The notes under the pieces are model-generated. The model saw only the letters and a program-made list of their open reading frames with translations. It searched no databases and was not told where the DNA came from. Both the position numbers and the translations under genes were made by a program. Positions 57,149-64,000 of a DNA stretch of 64,000 nt are shown here, piece by piece. Every line of letters begins with the position of its first letter. Position 1 is the first letter of the stretch. Source of the DNA: Mrakia gelida (taxonomy: Eukaryota; Basidiomycota; Tremellomycetes; Cystofilobasidiales; Mrakiaceae); contig BRON01000002.1 of the NCBI GenBank assembly GCA_024345305.1, forward strand, positions 806,001 to 870,000, given 5' to 3'.

Positions 57149-57432
57149 CTCGCCTGGCCTGGTCGTTGGGGGAGAACGAAGCGAGAGGGAAGTGGAGGGG
57201 GTTTGTTCGGAAGGTCAGGCGGTTCGTTATCTCTCTCTCCTTGATTGCGCTCTTCCTGCTCCTCTTCGTCGTTGCCAGAGAAAGGGAAAGACATAGTAGA
57301 GATCGATCGTACGTGGGGATAGTCAAGAAGGGGAAAACAGGAGTAATGGGTAAGAAGAAGGCGTGCAAGGTCGTAGAAAAAACAGGGCTAAACGAGAAAG
57401 AGAGTTGAGAAGGAGAGCGAGAGCTACGAGAT

Positions 57433-60400
57433 CTAAATGGACGTCTGATCCCAGTTCGAGAGAGAGTTCTTGGTGAACGAGCTGAAGTCAAAGTCGCCCG
57501 TATCGAACGACGTCGTATCGAACAGAGGATCCACGAGCGTTCCTCCTCCGTTGGTATCCCCTGAGCTCGACCCCGACGAACCGTCCTGGAGGTGTTGATC
57601 GTTCGACGCGTCGAGTCCGAGAGCGTCTTGGAGGAAGCTGTCCGGATCGAACTCGAGTCCTCCGAATGGATCTGGGCTGACGACGTTCTCCGGTGGTCCT
57701 CCCTTCTGTGCGTCGTCGACGTGGCGATGGGGTTCCTCGACTTCCTGAGCGGCGGGAGTGGGAGCGGCGAAGTTGGAGAGGAGGAAGTCGGCCGCGTTGG
57801 CTGGGAAGTTGGCTCCTCCGTCGTACGGTCCTCCTAGATCTTTTCCGACTCCGAAGTCTGCTCCAAAGGTTCCGGTAGCCTCGTCGAACTGCATGGGGCT
57901 GAACTCTCGCTGGCCTCGTCGAGGGGAGGGGGGATCGAAGTCGAAGTTGGGTTGGAAGGCCTGGATGAAGTCCTCGTTCGACTGATGCTGCTGCTGCTGG
58001 TGATGTTGCTGAGGTTGGTACTGGTGTTGTTGATGCTGCTGCTGGGACGACTGATCTTGAAGATGAAGGGAGGAGGAGAGGTTCGCCGAAGGGTCCTCGA
58101 GTCCGAGGGAGAAGTCCGTCACCGACGAAGTGTTCGACGCGTCGGTCGATCCGGCGAGGAGAGCGTTGAGCTGAGCTTCCATCTCCTCGTCGAGGAGGAA
58201 CATCTCCAAAGCCTGCGAGGCATGACCCTGCTGCTGCTGTTGTTGTTGATGATGATGCTGCTGTTGCTGCTGTTGGCGATCCTGCTGCTCCTGCTGCTCT
58301 CGCTCCTCCTGAAGACGTTGCTGCTCCTGCATGAGGGTGTGTTGGTGGAGATGGGAGGCGGCGACGAACTCCTCGTATGACCTGAACTGATCGTGTGAGT
58401 CGAGAGGATTGGAGTTGGAGACGAGGCTGTTGAGGTTGGGGTTGTGTTGAAGTTGGAAGAGCTCTTCGTTCGCGTGGTGGACGGACGAAGAGGAGGAGGA
58501 AGGTTGTTGGAGAGGGGGAGGGTAAAAGGCGGACTGTCGAAGGTTGTCCTCTCGGAGCGACGCGAAGTCCGACGAGTGGTTTTGGGGTCGAAGGTGAGGG
58601 GAGGAGACCTGCGAGACGGGAGTCGCTGCTCCTGATCGATTCGGCGAGGGTTGGTAGCTCGACCTCGATGCTGACGATCCACTCCTGTCTCTTCGGAAGC
58701 TTCCGCCTTGGAAGTCGATAGGAGAGACGTTCGACGTCGGGGAGAGGCTCTCTCCGTTCCCGAAGACTCCTTGCGAGACCGACTTGGAGAGTTGAGGACG
58801 ATGAGGTTTCGACGCTGTTGAGTTCGAGCGAGAGAGGGATTTGATGATGGGCTGTTGCTCGTACGAGCCGATCGGGCGATGGTGATCCGACTTGGCGGGC
58901 TTCTTGTAGATGGAGGGCTTCTGAGGTTGGATGGAAGTGGAGGAGGAAGCGATGGGGGCTGCTGGTGCTCGGGCGATGGAATTGGAGGGAGGAGGTGGAC
59001 TTGGGTTGGGAGGAGGTGCGTCGGCAACGGGAGGTTTCCCGCTGCAGCACGAAGATGGGATGGAAGGTTCGTCTCCGTCGCCGTCCTCGTTGGAACTCGT
59101 CTCTTGGGGAGGAAGCGTCCAGTCGAGGGGTTGGTCGACTTGAGGTTCAGCCTTGGACGCGTCTCCCTCTCCTTCGCAATCGCACCCGCCACACTGTTGA
59201 AGAGTGAAGGAACGCAGGTCAGCAATCGAGTTCCTCGTTCGGAGAAGAGAAGAGAAGGCAAAGAGGTACTCACGCAGCCACAGCAATCCTTCATGCACGA
59301 GCAGTCTCCCGGAGGACACTGGCATCGACCCGAGCAGCACTCCAGCTTCGGTACCTCCAGCAACCCGAACGCTTCTTTGCTCTCCTTGCTCGCCCACGCA
59401 CTCTGAGGAAGGACGTTGACGTTCGTCGCGTCCAGTGCGTACGAGTTCTGCTGTCGAGCGACGGGAGGAGGAGGGAGTTCCGACGCGCAAGCAGCGATGA
59501 GGTCCTCGATGTTGGAGACGTTCTTGGGAAGCGAGAATCCTGAGGTACAGTTGAAGCATCTACCGAAGCGAGGAATGGTAAGAGAAGGTCAGGAAAAGAA
59601 AACAGGAGCGCCACGACGAGGGAGGACGACGGGGACTCACGACGAACAGGACGGAGGACAATCCTTGTGCTCCCGAACCTCTCCTCCCTCCTCGTCGACC
59701 TCCATGTTCCCGTGCTGTACACAGTTCGGGCAAGCACACCCATCTCCACACATGCATCCCGACATCATCCCTCCCTCTCCGTCCTTCCCTCCTCGCAGGA
59801 ACGTCTCGAACGGAGGCAGCATCACGTTCGCTCCTCCTCCGTCTCCGACCGAAACGACTCCTTCCAACTCGTCTCCACTCCCGCTGGCGTTCGACCTCAG
59901 CAGGCTCTGCTCCTGTACTCGAACGAATGTGCACATCTGCTCCGTCAACGACTTCATCGGTGCGAGCTGCTGAGGAGAAGCGTTGGCTGCCGACGAGGAC
60001 CTCCTCGACTGAGACGCAGATCTCGATGGTTGGAGATTGCCCTGAGGGAGGTGACCGTTCGATCCTCCTCGGTAGGGGTTGTAGAGCTGAGTCTTGTGGA
60101 CATGTCTCGAGGTGTGAGCTGGGTGGATGTGGGAGAGCTCGTCGGAAGGGAGAGGTCGAGAGGTGGGAGGAGTGCTCGTTCCTGATCCAGCGTTGGAGGT
60201 GGGTTGATAGTTTCGAAGGGAGACGGGGAGAGGGTTTTTGAGTTGGAAGGAGGGATCGGCGAGGTTCTCGGTCGAGTTGTTGGTGGAGGAGTAGGCCGAG
60301 TAGTTGGAGGTGGATCGAGAGGGAGGGAGGGGAGCAGCGACGGGGTTAGGAGGTTTCGACTTCGACGAGCAGCATCCTCCAGCACCGGCGCTTGATGAGG

Positions 60401-61652
60401 GAGAGGGACCATCGGACTTCTTAGAGGACTTCTTCTTGTCGGTGCAGCAGGCGCATCCTCCTCCAGCTGAGGGAAGGGAAGAAGAAGAAGGGAGGAGACG
60501 TGAGCTCGACGTGTTTCGCGCGTCCGACGCGGTATCGCGAGCTCTTTCGAAAACTCACCTCGACACATGCACGGGTTCAGGAGCGAGTCCACTGTAACAA
60601 AGAGACGATGAAGAGTCAGATACTGCTCTGAAGGGAGACGGGAATAGTTTGGGAAGAACGAGAGAAAAGAGTTCGAAAGGTGCGACTCACCGGACGACTT
60701 CTCGTTCTTGACGACTACAGCAGGACCGCCCAGCAGTCCGCTCAGAGCTTCAGCAGCAATGGCCATCTCGTGGTAGTCCTTGAGACCGTTGGGGAAGATG
60801 GGAGGGTTGAGAGTAACGTCCTTCTTCTTCGTCTTGGTCTTGGGTTTGGGTTGAGAAGGAGGAGCTGCTTCGGAGAAAGCAGGGAGGAAAGAGCGAAAGG
60901 TCAGCTCGAGTTCAGAACCAGACCCTTCGTAGAGCTCATCGAGACTCACCAGCAGCAGCGGACGACGAAAACTCTCCACCACTGAACGGCTCGTCCCTTC
61001 CAGCGTTCGAGGTCGAAGAGGTTGAGGCGACAGGTGGAGCTGCTGGGGGAGGAGGAGCTGGAGGTGCTTCACACATGCACTTGACGTGAACCTGCTTGGT
61101 CTTCCTGAGTTCTCGACAGTGACTGCATTGAGTGGCGGGTCGACCCTTCTTCTTGATCTCGAACAGAGGACGGTCGGTGTGGGTACAGCTCGAAGATCGA
61201 TGACCTGAAAAGAGCAACGAAAGAGGAGGGAAGGAGCGAGAGCGGAGTTCTCGGTCAGCTTTCTCACACTTCCTGGAGTCGTTTCAAACCATACGAAGAA
61301 TCCTAGGATGTACCTTTGATGCAAGATTGACTGTTAGGAACGAAAAAGGCGAGGGAACGTCAGTCTGAGATGGCGAGAGTTGAGCTGTGTTTCAAGGGAA
61401 GAAGGGCGAGGAGGAGATCGTACCAGGCGTATTTCGTCTGCAAGGCCAGAGCGAGGAGAGTCAGTTAGAGTGCTAGATACGAGCTCGAGAGAAATTCTTG
61501 CTAACCTCGTTGATGAGCTGGTAGAAAACGGGAACAAGGAAGGAGCATCGGGGAAAGGGAAACGAGAAGGAAGGGTCAGCAACGACGAGCTCAAAGCGGA
61601 CCGTCGGCTTCCTCCTCTCTCTGCCCTCCAAAGATCAAGAACTCACAACCAT
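57433..61652 (-). CDS. Copper-fist transcription factor (Mac1/Cuf1/Ace1 type)
   Basis: The DNA-binding copper fist is spliced from tiny exons: ATGGTT (61647-61652), LINE (61506-61517), TKYAC (61424-61437), QSCIK (61314-61330), then GHRSSSCTHTDRPLFEIKKK and GRPATQCSHCRELRKTKQVH. It has the zinc ligands C-x2-C-x8-C-x-H and the minor-groove KKKGRP block. Cys-rich copper clusters follow at GGGCACC, at CMCGDGCACPNCVQH, and at CCSGRCQCPPGDCSCMKDCC, then CGGCDCEGEGD. The middle is Ser/Pro-rich. A long Gln/His region (58.0-58.33 kb) and an acidic end (FDTTSFDTGDFDFSSF) look like activation segments. It ends NWDQTSI. Likely a nuclear copper-responsive regulator of copper uptake or detoxification genes; which direction is not decidable from sequence. 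Confidence 0.92.
58000..58330 (-). repeat. CAG/CAA-type Gln/His repeat tract in the copper-fist gene
   Basis: Interrupted glutamine and histidine codon runs (for example QQQQQQHHHQQQQQQQ and QQQHQQHQYQPQQHHQQQQH) make a low-complexity segment that is prone to length change. Confidence 0.8.
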
Positions 61653-62294
61653 GATGAGAAGGCGTGAATAAAAGGGCGGGAAGGGTGGCCGAGAGAGAAG
61701 GGGAAGAGTCTAGTAGGAAGCGGGAAGGAGGGAGGGGAGGGCCTGAAGGGTCGGAAGGTCGTTGAGCTTTAGGTGAAGGGTTGGAAGGGAAGAAGAGAAG
61801 AGGGTTGGCGACCGTAAAGGTCTTGAAGAAGAGGAGGGTTGGTGAAGATGAACTCTTAGAAGAACGATATCATCCGAAACTGTGAAAGAAGGGGGGAGGG
61901 GGAGTCGAGGATGAAGGAGAGAAGAGAAGAAAGGGAAGCGAGCTCCCTCCAAATTGAAACGGACCCCTGAAAAGCACGTGTAGCGTTCTCTAGCTCTCTT
62001 CTCGCAGGTCTCGGGTCTACAAATGTAGTGAGAGTTGAGCGAGCCATTCGAGTCTCAGATTCAGTGTAGACGTGCGAAATTTTGGAGGCAGCGGCATCAG
62101 AATCCCATCTGCAGCGACGCGCGACGATTCGACCACTTCGAGCCCGTTCTCTCAACCTTCGAGACACGGCAAAAACTCGCTTCGGGGTCATCGATGGCAT
62201 GAGTACATATCTACCGATGGACGTATTCGAACGAAGCCTAGGGCTACTAAGGCTACCTCAAGAGTCCGTCGTGATCGTCACTCAGCCTCATCCC
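61653..62294. promoter_or_regulatory. Upstream region of the copper-fist gene
   Basis: 642 bp upstream of the copper-fist start, also the 3' flank of the KPWE gene. Minus-strand open frames here lack splice logic. I could not pick out a defined copper-response element. Confidence 0.3.
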
Positions 62295-63081
62295 TCACGC
62301 GACCTCCCTTCCTTTCCCAACCTCCCAAGGCTTTAGCTTCATCTCCCCCTTCACAACTCCCTCTGTCGGCTCCTACTCACACCAAAATTGGAGTCCAAAA
62401 AAGTCCCAAAGACGCGGTCAGCTCTCGTTCCACCTCATCTCGCCGGTCTCCACCCTCTCCTCCTGCTTTCGACTGACACGAAACACTCACCTCCTGCACG
62501 ACCCCATCCCTCGTCTCCATAACCGGAACCTCCCCAATCCTCCCCTCCGCAATCAACGCAGCCAGCTCCTGGAACGGGATCGGCGCTGGAGGTTGTTCGA
62601 GTCCCGTCAGAACCGAGCTTCGGTCGTGCGTCGTTTCGTCTGTACTGGAGGGGGGAGGAGGCGGTTTGAGGCAGCGACGATACATGGAGATGTTGATGGG
62701 GGTGTATTTACTATGGATTGGAACGATTAAAGGGAGAGGATGAGCGGGGGAGGGGCGAGGGAGGGAGGAGAAGAGGGAGGAGAGGGAAGGAGGGAGAGGT
62801 TGTTGAGCTCGACTCGAGGTTGGACGAACGAGCTGAAGAAGTGGAGCTGAGCTTTGAGGAGGTCGGGAGCCATTCCGAGGGAGTCGAGTTTCTTGTAGGT
62901 CGCCTGTTGGGGTCGAAGCCGGTCAAGTAAAGTCAGTCTGGGAGAAGAAAGGGAGGGAGGGGAAGGGGAAGCGTCGAGCTCAACCAACCTGGAACTCCTC
63001 ATCCCCGTCGAAGTCGTGAGCTCGGAAGGCTTTGCAGGTCTCTAGTTCATCGTCGGTGAGTGGGAGAGAAGAGGTGTTCAT
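62295..63081 (-). CDS. Small KPWE-motif protein, possible peroxin Pex39
   Basis: Four exons give a protein of about 155 residues. It starts MNTSSLPLTDDELETCKAFR, then AHDFDGDEEFQ, ATYKKLDSLGMAPDLLKAQL, HFFSS, KYTPINISMYRRCLKPPPPP, QPPAPIPFQELAALIAEGRI and GEVPVMETRDGVVQE. The last exon is EPTEGVVKGEMKLKPWEVGK then GREVA. A PIPFxELxxLIxxG block followed by a C-terminal KPWE is the pattern reported for Pex39 (human C6orf226, yeast Yjr012c), a cytosolic helper that binds Pex7 in PTS2 import. The motif is clear in the spliced frame and the assignment is inference from it. The exon 2 donor is GTTCGT (after FFSS), chosen because it alone keeps the frame open. Confidence 0.6.
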
Positions 63082-63285
63082 CTTGGTCTTGGTCTCATGA
63101 GCCGAGTCGAGCGAGAGAGATGACGGCTGATGGATTTGGAAGGGAGCGAGCGAGCTCGAGCTCGAACTTCGTTTCAATCTGGACGTGTTGCCTGCTCGCG
63201 TCTCGATCTTCCCAGTTTTGATTCCCAGAAACACAAGATCGTATCCCTAAGAAATCTAGTCGTAAGAGCATCGTCGTAAGAAGAT

Positions 63286-64000
63286 CTACTCCCCTCCCTT
63301 CCCACCACCTCCTCCTCCTCCTGCCGACTTCGAGCTTCCGGAGTGCTTGGGACCCTTCTTCCCCTCGAACCCACCTCTCGAAGGACCAGAATCCTTCTTG
63401 AAGCTCTTCTTGTCCCCCTTGGGCTTGATCCCCTTCTTGATGTTCTTCCTCGCCTCCAAACGCGAAGAGATGTTCTCGGAACGTTTCTTCTGCTTGACGG
63501 CCTGCGACGAACGAAGGTGCTCCTTTCGGTCGGCCCTGCGAGGATGGACGAGGACGAGAACGAGAACGAAGTCAGCTTCTCGTGTTTAATATGGGGACAC
63601 AGCACCCAGAGACGAGCGAGTAAGGGACAAGAAACTCACCACTCAGTACTACTCTTCGCCTTCTCCTTCTCCTTCCTCTTCGCAGCCTTCTTCAACCTCC
63701 CAGCATCGTCCCTGACCTTCCCACCCTCCGCACGCTCCAGAGCAGTCTCCCATCGAGCAGCAGCCTCCTTCTCCGATCGCTTCTCCTCGGGAAGCTCAGC
63801 GAGCTTGGCCTTCTGAGCAGTGAGAGCAGCGAGCGCGTGAACGGGGTTGGACGGGAGAGGTTTGGCCTTCTTGGAGTTGGCAGAGACGGAGGGTTTGGAG
63901 GAGGAAGCACCGAAGGTAGAAGGGAGGGTGAACTTGTTGAAGGTGAGGCCGGCGGCGGCGGAGGGAGCGGGAGTCTTGATTTCGGGGACGAGGAGGACGG
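63286..64000 (-). CDS. SURF6/Rrp14 ribosome-biogenesis protein, N-terminus beyond window
   Basis: Nucleolar protein needed for 60S and 40S maturation. The window has the C-terminal part: VPEIKTPAPSAAAG, LTFNKFTLPSTFG, KKAKPLPSNPVHALAALTAQ, KAKLAELPEEKRSEKEAAAR, WETALERAEGGKVRDDAGRL, KKAAKRKEKEKAKSSTEWAD, RKEHLRSSQAVKQKKRSENI, SSRLEARKNIKKGIKPKGDK, then a Gly/Lys-rich end (RGGFEGKKGPKHSGSSKSA) and TAG at 63286. The block WExALxRAEGxKVRDD with the following Lys-rich helix is diagnostic of the SURF6 C-terminal domain. Two introns of about 90-110 nt are visible. The start lies past position 64000. Confidence 0.9.

Noticed and set aside
57488..59050. 520-codon alternative frame within the copper-fist gene
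   Set aside because: Arg/Ser/Pro-rich shadow of the Gln/Ser-rich real frame. The real frame carries the Cys motifs and the acidic end.
1..64000. tRNA, rRNA, transposon, CRISPR or virus-derived sequence
   Set aside because: No cloverleaf, rRNA core, reverse-transcriptase or transposase motif, or spaced repeats noticed on either strand.

Overview
The window is nuclear DNA of a fungus, most likely a basidiomycete yeast of the Pucciniomycotina (Microbotryomycetes-like). This is inferred from dense short introns (about 50-110 nt, donors GTGAGT or GTTCGT, a strong CTGAC branch motif, acceptors CAG/TAG), from exons of only 3-21 nt, from GC-rich sequence, and from lineage-typical genes (copper-fist factor, Zn2Cys6 regulator, DUF7918-like protein). 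There are no operons. I see no tRNA, rRNA, transposon, CRISPR array or virus-like region. All gene models were spliced by eye and have no transcript support.

Layout. 0.25-1.5 kb (-): CYSTM membrane protein with micro-exons. 1.9-6.3 kb (-): dynamin Vps1. 6.7-8.4 kb (-): F-box-like protein. 8.5-9.8 kb (+): MYND-finger protein with an in-frame TGA inside the finger. 10.4-13.5 kb (-): eIF2A. 13.8-15.6 kb (+): PRPP synthetase. 16-17.5 kb (-): multi-pass membrane protein. 18.2-18.7 kb (-): acidic orphan. 19-22.5 kb (+): TTC27/Emw1. 23.1-25.8 kb (+): Dug1/CNDP2 dipeptidase. 26.1-29.7 kb (+): Hcs1/IGHMBP2 helicase. 30-32.3 kb (-): Gpi3/PIG-A. 32.7-34 kb (-): uS19/RPS15, head-to-head with 34.7-35.4 kb (+) RPLP2. 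36.2-37.3 kb (-): RNase III-domain protein. 38.1-39.6 kb (-): DUF7918-like protein. 39.9-44.5 kb (+): Zn2Cys6 factor. 45.2-46.4 kb (-): orphan multi-exon gene. 46.7-48.2 kb (-): TIP41. 48.3-49.3 kb (+): unresolved locus. 50.3-52.8 kb (-): Rch1/SLC10A7-type transporter. 53.2-54.2 kb and 55.1-57.1 kb (-): two orphans. 57.4-61.7 kb (-): copper-fist regulator. 62.3-63.1 kb (-): small KPWE-motif protein, possible Pex39. 63.3 kb to the window end (-): SURF6/Rrp14, truncated by the window.

Most genes are housekeeping: translation and ribosome biogenesis, nucleotide synthesis, GPI-anchor synthesis, vacuolar/peroxisomal membrane fission, PP2A signalling. The two large regulators (zinc cluster and copper fist) and the CYSTM protein are environmental-response genes. 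The neighbours do not form a pathway. The more unusual observations are the micro-exon architecture (including a 3-nt exon, a start codon alone and a stop codon alone in an exon), the TGA in the MYND finger, the KPWE protein, and a duplicated gene 3' end.
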